Shown: positions 17,727 through 26,422 of the stretch, one piece after another
How the letters are laid out: each line of letters starts with the position of its first letter
How positions within the stretch are numbered: the stretch's first letter is position 1
Origin: Mycobacterium bourgelatii
GTDB lineage: Bacteria; Actinomycetota; Actinomycetes; Mycobacteriales; Mycobacteriaceae
NCBI RefSeq assembly: GCF_010723575.1
Contig: NZ_BLKZ01000002.1
Coordinates: 124,001-188,000, forward strand
Direction of reading: 5' to 3'
DNA: 64,000 nucleotides
Translations under genes and position numbers: made by a program
The notes under the pieces: model-generated
What the model saw: only the letters and a program-made list of their open reading frames with translations
What the model was told of the DNA's origin: nothing
Database searches by the model: none

Positions 17727-18215
17727 GTGCAGTTCGACGTAGTCATCGAAATTCCGAGAGGTCAGCGCAACAAGTACGAGGTCGACCATGCAACGGGTCG
17801 GGTGAAGCTGGATCGCTACCTCTACACGCCGATGGCATACCCGACCGACTACGGCTTCATCGAGGACACCCTCGGTGAGGACGGCGACCCGCTGGACGCG
17901 CTGGTGCTGCTGCCCGAACCGCTGTTCCCCGGCGTGCTGGTCGAGGCCCGTCCGGTGGGCATGTTCCAGATGGTCGACGAGGCGGGTGGCGACGACAAGG
18001 TGCTGTGCGTGCCGGCCGGTGACAACCGCTGGGACCACATCCAGGACATCGGCGATGTTCCGACCTTCGAGCTCGACGCGATCAAGCACTTTTTCGTGCA
18101 CTACAAGGACCTGGAACCCGGCAAGTACGTCAAGGCCGCCGACTGGGTCGGTCGCGAGGCGGCCGAAGCCGAGGTGCAGCGCTCCATCGAGCGTTTCAAG
18201 ACCAGCGGGCACTAA
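17727..18215 (+). CDS. ppa: Ppa, inorganic pyrophosphatase (family I)
   Basis: Hydrolyses pyrophosphate to phosphate, pulling biosynthetic reactions forward. 162 residues. The family I core is present: RNKYEVDHATGRVKLDRYLY and the signature DGDPLDALVL with three metal-binding Asp residues, then KDLEPGKYVKAADWVG. Length is normal. An AGGAG lies 8-9 bases before the start (GTGCAGTTC). It is divergent from the DacB-like gene across 150 bases and convergent with the DUF475 gene, 5 bases apart. Confidence 0.97.
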   Translation: MQFDVVIEIPRGQRNKYEVDHATGRVKLDRYLYTPMAYPTDYGFIEDTLGEDGDPLDALVLLPEPLFPGVLVEARPVGMFQMVDEAGGDDKVLCVPAGDNRWDHIQDIGDVPTFELDAIKHFFVHYKDLEPGKYVKAADWVGREAAEAEVQRSIERFKTSGH

Positions 18216-18220
18216 GCCCG

Positions 18221-19321
18221 CTACGCGTTCGCTTTTCGGCGATTGCTCCTCAAGCTCGAGAGGAACGCCACGGCGATCAGGGTGATGCCCACCGACGCCG
18301 TAACCCACTCGGGGGCATGCAGTCGGTGGTCCACCGACGCCAACATGATCAAGGCCAGCGCGCCGATCGCCCAGTGCGCGCCGTGTTCCAGGTACTCGTA
18401 GGTGTCCAACGTGTCCTGGCGGACGAGATAAATGGTGATCGACCGCACGAATATCGCCCCGACCAGGCCGAGGCCCAACGCAATGATGATCGGATCGGTG
18501 GTGATGGCAAACGCGCCGGTGACGCCGTCGAACGAGAAGGCTGCGTCGAGCACCTCGAGATAGAAAAACAAGGTGAATCCGGCCTTTCCAAGCGCCCTGC
18601 GCTGCTGGGTTGACGCTTGGGAGTCCTTGTCCTCGTCGTCTGCGTCGTCTATTCCTGGCGGCCGAAATGCCCGGCTCAGTCCGTTGACCAAGAGGTAGAC
18701 CACCATGCCCAACACACCGGCGGTCATCACGGTGGCGCGCTCCTCGTTGCCGTGCGTCAATTGCATGCCGACCAGGATCAACGTCGTCCCGCCCACGATC
18801 GCCGGCAACTGACCCAGCCGGCCGGCACGCGCGAACGGGGCCTCGATCCACGTCAGCCATTTGATCTCACGGTCGTGAAATATGAAGTCCAAGAACAGCA
18901 TCAGCAGGAACATTCCGCCGAAGGCGGCGATCTGCGGATGGGCGGCTTGAACGAGCTTTTCGTAGCTGGGTGAGCCGTCCGGGAATTCCAGTGCCCCGCC
19001 TGGCGGCGGACCAAGCGCCAACCGCAAGGCCCGGACCGGGTCGAGGTCGGCACTGACCCAGACGATGACGAGCGGGAACAACAGCCGCATTCCGAATACC
19101 GCGATGACGATCCCAACCGTCAAAAACATCCGCTGCCAGAACGGACTCATCTGCTTGAGCACCGTCGCGTTGATGATCGCGTTGTCGAACGACAGCGATA
19201 TCTCGAGCAGACCCAACACAACCAGCAAGAACAGCGCTTTTGGCCCGCCGTACAGGAAGCCGACAACCAACGCCGCCACGGTGACCACCAGTGAGGCGGC
19301 GAATATGCGGAATGTGGTCAT
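18221..19321 (-). CDS. DUF475 family integral membrane protein (Rv3629c homologue)
   Basis: 366 residues with about eight to nine hydrophobic segments. Two similar halves each carry an acidic membrane motif: LEISLSFDNAIINA near residue 40 and LEVLDAAFSFDGVTGAFA near residue 255. These paired SFDN/SFDG motifs are typical of the TerC/DUF475 group, which is linked to metal ion handling in other bacteria. A charged cytoplasmic insert (DDADDEDKDSQ) lies between the halves. Function here is unknown; metal homeostasis is an inference. Confidence 0.88.
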   Translation of the reverse strand: MTTFRIFAASLVVTVAALVVGFLYGGPKALFLLVVLGLLEISLSFDNAIINATVLKQMSPFWQRMFLTVGIVIAVFGMRLLFPLVIVWVSADLDPVRALRLALGPPPGGALEFPDGSPSYEKLVQAAHPQIAAFGGMFLLMLFLDFIFHDREIKWLTWIEAPFARAGRLGQLPAIVGGTTLILVGMQLTHGNEERATVMTAGVLGMVVYLLVNGLSRAFRPPGIDDADDEDKDSQASTQQRRALGKAGFTLFFYLEVLDAAFSFDGVTGAFAITTDPIIIALGLGLVGAIFVRSITIYLVRQDTLDTYEYLEHGAHWAIGALALIMLASVDHRLHAPEWVTASVGITLIAVAFLSSLRSNRRKANA

Positions 19322-19531
19322 GGACCCTTTCTGGGTGGCTCCGGCGGCCCGATCTGCCGGTAATTATTCAAGTGCGCACTGCGAATCCCGCCGAAGACCC
19401 CACCCCTTCAGGGATGACTCTGCGCTCTTGGCGGCGACTTCTCGCACATTCCCGCCAAATCCGCAGCATCAACGCCGCGGCGGCAGCCCGGCCTGACCAG
19501 CACGGGTGCCGCGTCCGCCTACGATTTCCAC

Positions 19532-20824
19532 GTGACGGAAGTCGGGGGCCCCGCGGCCGCTCCAGCGGGAGCGGTCACGCGCGGGTCCGTCGCGCGCGTC
19601 GGAACCGCGACGGCGATCACCGCGCTCTGCGGCTACGCGGTGATCTACCTGGCCGCCCGCGACCTCGCACCCAGCGGCTTCTCCATATTCGGAGTGTTCT
19701 GGGGTGCGTTTGGGTTGGTCACCGGGGCGGCCAACGGCCTGTTGCAGGAATCCACCCGCGAAGTCCGCGCCATGCAATACCTCGACGCTCTGCCCGACGG
19801 CGCCGCCCGCACCCATCCGCTGCGGGTTGCCGGGCTGGTCGGCATCGCCTCCGCCGTCGTGATCGCGGCGAGTTCACCGCTGTGGAGCGGACGGGTCTTC
19901 GCCGAATCGCGCTGGCTGTCGGTGGCGCTGCTGAGCATCGGGTTGGCCGGGTTCTGTCTGCACGCCACCCTGTTGGGCATGCTGGCCGGCACCAATCGCT
20001 GGAGCCAGTACGGCGCCCTGATGGTCACCGACGCCGTCATCAGGGTGGCGGTTTCCGCCGTGACGTTCGTGCTCGGCTGGGGGCTGGTCGGGTTCCTGTG
20101 GGCAACCGTCGCGGGTTCGGCCGCCTGGTTGATCATGCTGCTGGCGTCACCGGTGTCGCGCGCGGCGGCGCACCTGCTCACGCCGGGCAGCACCGCGACG
20201 TTCCTGCGCGGCGCCGCGCATTCCATCACCGCGGCGGGGGCCAGCGCGATTCTGGTGATGGGGTTCCCGGTGCTGCTCAAGTTGACGTCATCCCACGACC
20301 TGGGTCCAGCGGGCGGCGTCGTCATCCTGGCGGTCACGCTGACGCGGGCGCCGCTGCTGGTTCCGCTGACCGCCATGCAGGGCAATCTCATCGCTCATTT
20401 CGTCGACGAGCGCAGCCATCGCCTCCGCGCGCTGATCTCACCGGCAGCCCTGATCGGCGGCATCGGCGCCGTGGGCGTGCTGGCGGCCGGGCTGGTGGGT
20501 CCCTGGTTGCTGCGTGTCGTCTTCGGACCCGAGTATCAGGCCAGCAGCGCGCTGCTCGCGTGGCTCACCGCCGCGGCATTGGCCATCGCGCTGTTGACGC
20601 TCACCGGCGCCGCCACGGTGGCCGCGGCCATGCACCGCGCCTACGCGTCGGGTTGGGTCGGCGCGACGGTGGCCTCGGGGTTGTTGCTGATGTTGCCGCT
20701 GGCTTTGGAGACGCGGACGGTGGTCGGCCTGCTGTGCGGTCCGTTGGTCGGAATCGGCGTACACCTGACCGCGTTGGCACGCGCCGGACGCTCATCCACC
20801 GGTTCACCCCCCGACAGCGTGTAA
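19532..20824 (+). CDS. Polytopic membrane protein resembling polysaccharide flippases (Rv3630 homologue)
   Basis: 430 residues from a GTG at 19532, with about twelve predicted membrane helices and an arrangement like the MOP/Wzx flippase superfamily. An example is the VVFGPEYQASSALLAWL segment near residue 330, which recurs in such exporters. It is followed 14 bases later by ppgS, suggesting it could move a lipid-linked sugar across the membrane for envelope assembly, which is an inference from context. No catalytic motif is visible. Confidence 0.8.
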   Translation: MTEVGGPAAAPAGAVTRGSVARVGTATAITALCGYAVIYLAARDLAPSGFSIFGVFWGAFGLVTGAANGLLQESTREVRAMQYLDALPDGAARTHPLRVAGLVGIASAVVIAASSPLWSGRVFAESRWLSVALLSIGLAGFCLHATLLGMLAGTNRWSQYGALMVTDAVIRVAVSAVTFVLGWGLVGFLWATVAGSAAWLIMLLASPVSRAAAHLLTPGSTATFLRGAAHSITAAGASAILVMGFPVLLKLTSSHDLGPAGGVVILAVTLTRAPLLVPLTAMQGNLIAHFVDERSHRLRALISPAALIGGIGAVGVLAAGLVGPWLLRVVFGPEYQASSALLAWLTAAALAIALLTLTGAATVAAAMHRAYASGWVGATVASGLLLMLPLALETRTVVGLLCGPLVGIGVHLTALARAGRSSTGSPPDSV

Positions 20825-20838
20825 CTTGTGGGGCACTG

Positions 20839-21564
20839 ATGGTCTTGAACAAGAACCCCGAAACGCACTATCCGGACGTCTGGGTCGTCGTCCCCGATTT
20901 CAACGAAGCCGCGGTCATCGGCGAGGTGATCGCCGATCTGCGATCGGTTTTCGACAACGTCGTCTGCGTGGACGACGGCAGCAGCGACGACTCCGGTGAG
21001 ATCGCCCTGCGCGCCGGGGCGCACCTGGTGCGTCACCCGATCAACCTGGGCCAGGGGGCGGCCATCCAGACCGGCATCGAGTACGCCCGCAAGCAGCCCG
21101 GAGCACAGGTGTTCGCCACCTTTGACGCCGACGGGCAGCACCGCGTCAAGGATGTGGCGGCGATGGTCGACCGCCTGCGTGAGGGCGACGTGGACATCAT
21201 CATCGGCACGCGGTTCGCCCAGGACTTCGAACAGGCCGCAGCCAGTCGGCCGCCGCTGTTGAAGAGAATCGTGCTGCGCACCGCCGCCCGGATCAGCCGG
21301 CGCGGCCGGCGGCTGGGCCTGACCGACACCAACAACGGGCTGCGGGTGTTCAACAAGACCGTGGCCGACGGGTTGAACCTCACCATGAGCGGCATGAGCC
21401 ACGCCAGCGAATTCATCGTCTTGATCTCCGAAAATGGTTGGCGCGTAACCGAACACCCCGTTGAGGTGCTCTACACCGAGTACTCGAAGTCGAAGGGGCA
21501 GCCGTTGCTGAACGGCGTCAACATCCTTTTCGACGGGTTCCTGCGAGGGAGGATCAGACGATGA
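20839..21564 (+). CDS. ppgS: PpgS-type polyprenyl-phosphate sugar synthase, GT2 glycosyltransferase (Rv3631 homologue)
   Basis: 241 residues from the ATG at 20839. GT-A fold, family 2: VVVPDFNEAAVIGEVI at the N-terminus, CVDDGSSDDS, the DxD-containing FDADGQH (about 95-101) and the acceptor-site region DTNNGLRVFN. In M. tuberculosis, Rv3631 makes polyprenyl-phospho-N-acetylgalactosamine, the donor for the galactosamine on arabinogalactan, and Rv3632 boosts its activity. The same partner follows here with an ATGA overlap. Membrane-associated, cytoplasmic face. Confidence is high for family, somewhat lower for the exact sugar. Confidence 0.9.
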   Translation: MVLNKNPETHYPDVWVVVPDFNEAAVIGEVIADLRSVFDNVVCVDDGSSDDSGEIALRAGAHLVRHPINLGQGAAIQTGIEYARKQPGAQVFATFDADGQHRVKDVAAMVDRLREGDVDIIIGTRFAQDFEQAAASRPPLLKRIVLRTAARISRRGRRLGLTDTNNGLRVFNKTVADGLNLTMSGMSHASEFIVLISENGWRVTEHPVEVLYTEYSKSKGQPLLNGVNILFDGFLRGRIRR

Positions 21565-21932
21565 ACTGGATTCAGGTGCTGCTGATCGGGTCGATCATCG
21601 CGCTGCTGGTGTTCCTGTTGCGTTCGCGCCGCAGCGCGCGGGCTCGGGCCTGGGTCAAGGTGGGTTACGTCTTGTTCGTCCTGGCCGGCATCTACGCCGT
21701 GCTGCGACCGGACGATACGACCGTGGTCGCGCACTGGTTCGGGGTGCGCCGCGGCACCGACCTGATGCTGTACGGGCTGATCATGGCGTTCAGCTTCACC
21801 ACGCTGAGCACCTACATGCGGTTCAAGGACCTGGAACTGCGCTACGCCCGGCTCGCTCGCGCGGTGGCCATCGAGGCCGCCCAGGTGCCCGCTCCACCGC
21901 AGGGGCTCGCCACGGACACCGCAGCCCGGTAG
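21561..21932 (+). CDS. DUF2304 small membrane protein, PpgS partner (Rv3632 homologue)
   Basis: 123 residues with three membrane helices (about 3-19, 33-49 and 70-86) and a basic loop RSRRSARARAW. The C-terminal FKDLELRYARLARAVA segment is a typical DUF2304 ending. The start overlaps the ppgS stop (ATGA). In M. tuberculosis the equivalent protein stimulates PpgS activity, so it probably anchors or activates the glycosyltransferase. A Pro-rich tail of about 15 residues follows. Confidence 0.88.
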   Translation: MNWIQVLLIGSIIALLVFLLRSRRSARARAWVKVGYVLFVLAGIYAVLRPDDTTVVAHWFGVRRGTDLMLYGLIMAFSFTTLSTYMRFKDLELRYARLARAVAIEAAQVPAPPQGLATDTAAR

Positions 21933-22053
21933 TCTGCAGCGGCCCGTCCGATCGTCGTGATCCGCCCGACAGATTGCGCTTGAGCCGCGCGGGGAACAAG
22001 AGTCACGGGCGTCCTTTTTTTGGGTCAACCGGCAGGCCGAGGACTACACGACG

Positions 22054-23487
22054 ATGACTGGGAACATCGAATCGCACATCGCTATCGAAGCGGCGCGGCT
22101 GCGCGCCGTCGATCGTTACCTGCGGGCCGATCTGCCGTCCGAGACGGCCCTGAAACGCATTGCGATCTTGGCGACCCAGATCTTCGACGTGCCGATGGCC
22201 ACCGTGGCGATCGTCGATCGTGACCGGATTTTGCGGATCGCGGCGCACGGCATGGAAAGCGAAGTGCGCCAGCTTGCGCGTGACGTCGGGCTATGTGCGT
22301 CGGTCGTGCTCGCCGACACTCCGGTTGTGGTGAATGACGCGCTCACCGATCCCCGGACTGCCAGCAATCAGTTCGTGCACGAGCACGGGATTCGGTTTTA
22401 CGCCGGCGCCCCCATCGTGACCCGGTACGGGCACAGGCTAGGCGCGGTGGCCGTGATGGATCGGGACGCACGCGCCGCGTCGGCCAAGGAACTGGAGATC
22501 CTGCAGAATCTCGCCGCGATAGTCATGGAACAACTCGAGCTGCGGCTGTCGTATTTCGATGTGCTCAGTGCGGAGCAGGACCGGCGTGGGGCCGCGGAAG
22601 ACGCGCGCGACGAGGCCAGACGGGACCGCGACAGCGCCGAGTTGATCCGCGACAACGCCGAACTCGACCGTGACGAAGCCCGGCGCGCTCGCGACCAGGC
22701 CCGCGTCGACCGCGACGATGCGGTGCGCGACCGGGGTATCGCCGAGCACGATCGGGACCTGACCGAAGAGTATGCGGCGGTGCTGCAGCGCACCTTGCTG
22801 CCGCCGTCGCTGCCGACCATCGATGGCTTGGCCCTGGGTTCTTACTACCGCGCGGCGTCCTCGCGCCAGATCGGCGGCGACTTCTACGACGTGTTCCCGC
22901 TGGGCGGCGACCGCTGGGGGTTCTTCCTCGGCGACGTGCTCGGTCACGGCCCGGAGGCCGCCGTGGTGACCTCGCTGATCCGCTACACCTTGCGGGCGGC
23001 GGCGCTGCATTACCCCGATCTGACCCGGGGACTGGCCGAACTCAACTCCGTCATGATGGGCGAGGCCGCGCCGCGGCGGTTCTGCACCGTGTTGTTCGGC
23101 ACCTTCGAGCCGGACAGCTCCGGCGACGGGTTCGAGGTGCGCCTGGCGACCGGCGGCCATCCGCCGGCGTTGCTGGTCGATCCTGCCGATGGATCCGTCG
23201 CAGAGGTCCGCCCGGATGGCGGGATGTTGGTGGGTGCCTTGCCCGACGCCACCTTCGCGGCCTGCGAAGTCCACCTGCGCGCCGGCCAGACGCTGCTGTG
23301 CTATACCGACGGGATCATCGAGGCACGTCGCGGCCCGATGCCGTTCGACGAGGGCAGTCTGGCCGCCTTCGCCGCCGAGCACGCCGCCAGGGGCGCGCGC
23401 GGCCTGATCGATGACATCGCCACGCTGGTCCCGAAGTTGGAACCGCGCGACGACATCGCCGTGCTGGCGTTCGAAGCCACCGCCTAG
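22054..23487 (+). CDS. GAF domain - heptad-repeat linker - SpoIIE/PP2C serine phosphatase
   Basis: 477 residues. Residues about 25-165 form a GAF sensor domain (AILATQIFDVPMATVAIVDR, FYAGAPIVTRYGHRLGAVAV). Residues about 183-240 are eight 7-residue units of the form RDxAxxx, a charged coiled coil. Residues about 262-475 are a SpoIIE/RsbU-type PP2C domain with its metal and substrate motifs: IGGDFYDVF, LGDVLGHGPEAA, TGGHPPALL, YTDGIIEAR and RDDIAVLAF. Such proteins dephosphorylate anti-sigma-factor antagonists. No partner kinase or antagonist is nearby. M. tuberculosis has a different gene (Rv3633) at this spot, so this is a lineage-variable insertion. Confidence 0.9.
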   Translation: MTGNIESHIAIEAARLRAVDRYLRADLPSETALKRIAILATQIFDVPMATVAIVDRDRILRIAAHGMESEVRQLARDVGLCASVVLADTPVVVNDALTDPRTASNQFVHEHGIRFYAGAPIVTRYGHRLGAVAVMDRDARAASAKELEILQNLAAIVMEQLELRLSYFDVLSAEQDRRGAAEDARDEARRDRDSAELIRDNAELDRDEARRARDQARVDRDDAVRDRGIAEHDRDLTEEYAAVLQRTLLPPSLPTIDGLALGSYYRAASSRQIGGDFYDVFPLGGDRWGFFLGDVLGHGPEAAVVTSLIRYTLRAAALHYPDLTRGLAELNSVMMGEAAPRRFCTVLFGTFEPDSSGDGFEVRLATGGHPPALLVDPADGSVAEVRPDGGMLVGALPDATFAACEVHLRAGQTLLCYTDGIIEARRGPMPFDEGSLAAFAAEHAARGARGLIDDIATLVPKLEPRDDIAVLAFEATA

Positions 23488-23499
23488 CCGGCCGGCCGG

Positions 23500-24444
23500 T
23501 CAGTCGCCGTGCTTATGGCGGAAATACTCGACCGTGCGCCGAATTCCGTCGTCCAGCTCCACCTGGGGGCGCCAGCCCAACACCCGTTCCGCCAGGCCGA
23601 TGTCCAGGCAGGACCGCCGCAGGTCACCCAGCCGCGGCGGGTGAAACTCGGGGTCGTCCGGCCCGCCGACGGCGGTCGCCACCGCGGTGTGAAGCTGCCG
23701 GTCCGAGGTCTCCACGCCCGTGCCGATGTTGAACCGCTGCCCGCCACCCTGGTCGCCGGAAGCTCTGACGAAGGCGTCCACCACGTCATCGACGAACACG
23801 TAGTCGCGGGTGTTGGTGCCGTCGCCGAACACCTTGGTGGGCTTACCGGACAACAGCGCCTGGGCGAAGATGGCCACCACTCCCGCTTCGCCGTGCGGAT
23901 CCTGCCGCGGACCGTAGACGTTGGCCGGCGCGATGTGCGAGCACTCCAGGCCGTACAGGTGCCGGAAGGTGTTCAGGTAGATCTCACCGGACACCTTGCC
24001 CGCGGCGTACGGCGAGGCGGGGTCGGTCGGCACGGTCTCCGGCGTCGGGTACACCGGCGGGGTGCCGTAGATGGATCCGCCCGACGAGGTGTGCACGACC
24101 TTGCGGACGTTGGTGCGCCGCGCCGCCTCGGCCAGCCGAATGGTGCCAACCACGTTGACCGACGCGTCGAACTGCGGATCCGCCACGGAATGCCGCACGT
24201 CGATCTGGGCGGCCAGGTGAAACACCACTTCGGGCCGGTGCGCCTCGAAGATGGCTTCCAGGTCCGCGGTGACGATGTCCGCCTCGACGAAGGTGTGGGC
24301 GGGGTTGTCGGCGAGATGCTCGATGTTGGTGGCCCGGCCGGTTGCGAAATTGTCCAGGCCAACCACCGTGTGGCCGTCGGCGAGGAGGCGGTCGACTAGC
24401 GTCGACCCGATGAAACCGGCTGCCCCGGTGACCAGTGCGCGCAC
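23500..24444 (-). CDS. galE1: GalE-type UDP-glucose/UDP-GlcNAc 4-epimerase (Rv3634c homologue)
   Basis: Extended short-chain dehydrogenase that interconverts UDP-glucose and UDP-galactose, or the N-acetyl forms. 314 residues, GTG start. NAD motif GAAGFIGS (7-14), catalytic SSGGSIYG and the YxxxK motif in SPYAAGK. The Rossmann strand begins at residue 2, so the start is well fixed. It supplies galactose or galactosamine donors for arabinogalactan, in keeping with ppgS close by. Its first 17 bases overlap, antiparallel, the start of the next gene, which is transcribed the other way. Confidence 0.93.
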   Translation of the reverse strand: MRALVTGAAGFIGSTLVDRLLADGHTVVGLDNFATGRATNIEHLADNPAHTFVEADIVTADLEAIFEAHRPEVVFHLAAQIDVRHSVADPQFDASVNVVGTIRLAEAARRTNVRKVVHTSSGGSIYGTPPVYPTPETVPTDPASPYAAGKVSGEIYLNTFRHLYGLECSHIAPANVYGPRQDPHGEAGVVAIFAQALLSGKPTKVFGDGTNTRDYVFVDDVVDAFVRASGDQGGGQRFNIGTGVETSDRQLHTAVATAVGGPDDPEFHPPRLGDLRRSCLDIGLAERVLGWRPQVELDDGIRRTVEYFRHKHGD

Positions 24445-26221
24445 CGGCCCACCATACCGGCGGGTCGTTCTGTTGGCCGCAACGCTGATCGTTGTGCAGT
24501 TGGGTGTCCGCGCCGCGCTGGCGTTCGGCGGCTATTTCTACTGGGACGATCTGATTCTGGTCGGCAGGGCCAGCACGCAGGGACTGCTGTCTCCGGGGTA
24601 CCTCTTTGACGACCACGACGGGCACGTGATGCCGGCGGCGTTCCTGGTCGCCGGCGCCATCATCCGGCTGGCCCCGCTGGTCTGGACCGGGCCGGCGATC
24701 AGCCTGGTGGTGCTGCAGTTGTTGGCGTCGCTGTCGCTGTTGCGCGCGCTGCACGTGATCCTCGGCTGGCGTCCGGTTCTGCTGATCCCGCTGACGTTCG
24801 CGCTGTTCACGCCGCTGGGTGTGCCGGGGTTCGCGTGGTGGGCGGCGGCGCTGAACTCGCTGCCGATGCTGGCGGCGCTCGCGTGGGTGTGCGCGGATGC
24901 GATCCTGCTGGTCCGAACGGGCAACCAGCGGTACGCGGTGACGGGCGTGCTGGTCTATTTCGGCGGGTTGTTGTTCTTTGAGAAGGCGGCGGTGATTCCG
25001 TTCGTCGCATTCGTGGTTGCCGCGCTGGTGTGTCACGTGGCTGGTGACGGACGGTCGCTGCGCACGGTGTGGCGGGCCGGATTCCGGTTGTGGGTCGCGT
25101 CGCTGACCCTGACGGTCGCCTGGGCCGGACTGTATCTGGCCGTGGTGGATCAGCGGCGGTGGAGCTCGGACCTGGGCATGACGTGGGATCTGCTGCGCCG
25201 CTCGATCACCCACGGCATCGTGCCGGGGCTGGCCGGCGGGCCGTGGGAGTGGAATCGGTGGGCACCGGCGTCGCCGTGGGCCACTCCCCCGCCGGCGGTC
25301 ATGGCCCTCGGCTGGCTGGTTTTGGTTGCGCTGCTTGTTTTTTCATTGGTTCGCAAGCAGCGCATCGGACCGGTTTGGGTGACCGCGGTCGGTTACGCCC
25401 TGGCCTGCCAGGTGCCCATCTACCTGATGCGGTCATCGCGGTTCACCGCACTCGAATTGGCCCAAACGTTGCGGTATTTCCCGGATCTCGTGGTCGTCCT
25501 GGCGCTGTTGGCCGCCGTCGCGTTCACGGCGCCGAACCGGCCTGGCGCGCGTTGGCTGGATGCGTCGCCGGCCCGCGGCGCCGTGACAGTCGTTGTGGCC
25601 GCGCTGTTTCTGGCCAGCTGCCTGTACTCGACGGCCACCTTCCTGACGTCCTGGCGCGACAACCCTGCGGAGCCGTACCTGAAGAATGCCCGCGCGAGCT
25701 TGGCGGCCGCGCAGTTGGAGTCGAATGCGCCGCTGCTGGATCAGGAGGTCGATCCGCTGGTGCTGCAACGGGTGGCGTGGCCGGAGAACCTGGCCAGCAA
25801 CATGTTCGGCCTGCTCGCCGACAGGCCTGAATTCGCCAGCGCTACAACGCAATTGCGAATGTTTAACAGCGCTGGCGTGCTGGTGGATGCGAGAGTGACG
25901 TGGGTCCGCCACATCGTGCCGGGGCCGATGCCGCAGTGCGGGTACTTCGCGCAGCCGGACCGGCCGGCCCAATTGCTGTTGGACGGACCGCTGCTGCCGG
26001 CCGACTGGACTGTCGAACTGAATTACCTGGCCAACATCGACGGCTCCATGACCGTGGCGTTGAGCGAGGGCCCTGACACGAAGGTTCCGGTCCACCCGGG
26101 ACTCAACCGGGTTTACGTCCGACTGCCCGGCGCTGGCGACGTCATCACCGTACGAGCCAACACCGCCGCGCTGGCGGTCTGCATTGCGGCGGGACCGGTC
26201 GGCTTTCTGGCGCCCGTCTGA
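24428..26221 (+). CDS. Large polytopic membrane protein, possible GT-C glycosyltransferase (Rv3635 homologue)
   Basis: 597 residues from the GTG at 24428 (VTSARTGPPYRRVV); an ATG at 24410 is an alternative. About eleven to thirteen hydrophobic helices fill the first 450 residues, followed by a soluble C-terminal domain of about 150 residues outside the membrane. The first extracytoplasmic loop carries YFYWDDLILVGR: an acidic pair directly after helix 1 is where GT-C enzymes keep their catalytic Asp. With ppgS and galE1 adjacent, a lipid-linked sugar transferase is plausible but not shown. Confidence 0.8.
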   Translation: MTSARTGPPYRRVVLLAATLIVVQLGVRAALAFGGYFYWDDLILVGRASTQGLLSPGYLFDDHDGHVMPAAFLVAGAIIRLAPLVWTGPAISLVVLQLLASLSLLRALHVILGWRPVLLIPLTFALFTPLGVPGFAWWAAALNSLPMLAALAWVCADAILLVRTGNQRYAVTGVLVYFGGLLFFEKAAVIPFVAFVVAALVCHVAGDGRSLRTVWRAGFRLWVASLTLTVAWAGLYLAVVDQRRWSSDLGMTWDLLRRSITHGIVPGLAGGPWEWNRWAPASPWATPPPAVMALGWLVLVALLVFSLVRKQRIGPVWVTAVGYALACQVPIYLMRSSRFTALELAQTLRYFPDLVVVLALLAAVAFTAPNRPGARWLDASPARGAVTVVVAALFLASCLYSTATFLTSWRDNPAEPYLKNARASLAAAQLESNAPLLDQEVDPLVLQRVAWPENLASNMFGLLADRPEFASATTQLRMFNSAGVLVDARVTWVRHIVPGPMPQCGYFAQPDRPAQLLLDGPLLPADWTVELNYLANIDGSMTVALSEGPDTKVPVHPGLNRVYVRLPGAGDVITVRANTAALAVCIAAGPVGFLAPV

Positions 26222-26228
26222 GCTGCCG

Positions 26229-26300
26229 ATGTCCTATCTGATGGCGGCCCCGGACTTCCTGGCTGCGGCGGGAACGGACTTGGCGGTGCGCCCGGCTTAA
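26229..26300 (+). pseudogene. Remnant of a PE gene (first ~20 codons only)
   Basis: An ATG seven bases after the preceding stop opens MSYLMAAPDFLAAAGTDLA, the signature N-terminus of PE proteins; compare MSFLVVAPDVLAVAASDLAS of the PE_PGRS gene at 44080. After 23 codons the frame ends at TAA (26298-26300) and nothing downstream continues the PE helix in any frame. A palindromic repeat begins about 50 bases later. This looks like the truncated 5' end of a former PE or PE_PGRS gene. M. tuberculosis carries transposase genes after Rv3635, so the junction seems prone to rearrangement. Confidence 0.75.
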
Positions 26301-26352
26301 CGTCGCTCACAGCCAGCGATCACCCAGCGTCACACTGGGGTGGCGCTCAGGC

Positions 26353-26380
26353 GTGAACGTCGAGCCAGCGTGACGTTCGG
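26353..26380. repeat. Intergenic palindromic repeat (GAACGTC...GACGTTC)
   Basis: GAACGTC at 26355-26361 and GACGTTC at 26372-26378 are perfect inverted arms around a GAGCCAGCGT centre. A diverged copy (CAGCGTCACACTGG) lies just upstream at about 26325-26338. Related copies occur at 62017-62065. Both sites are between convergent gene ends. Confidence 0.65.
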
Positions 26381-26422
26381 CGCGGCCGTGGTAGGCCAGC
26401 ATGCCGAACAGACGCGGGACGC

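Noticed and set aside
26221..26420. Insertion sequence expected from the M. tuberculosis order (transposases after Rv3635)
   Set aside because: No transposase coding or terminal inverted repeats seen; only a PE stub and palindromic repeats are present.
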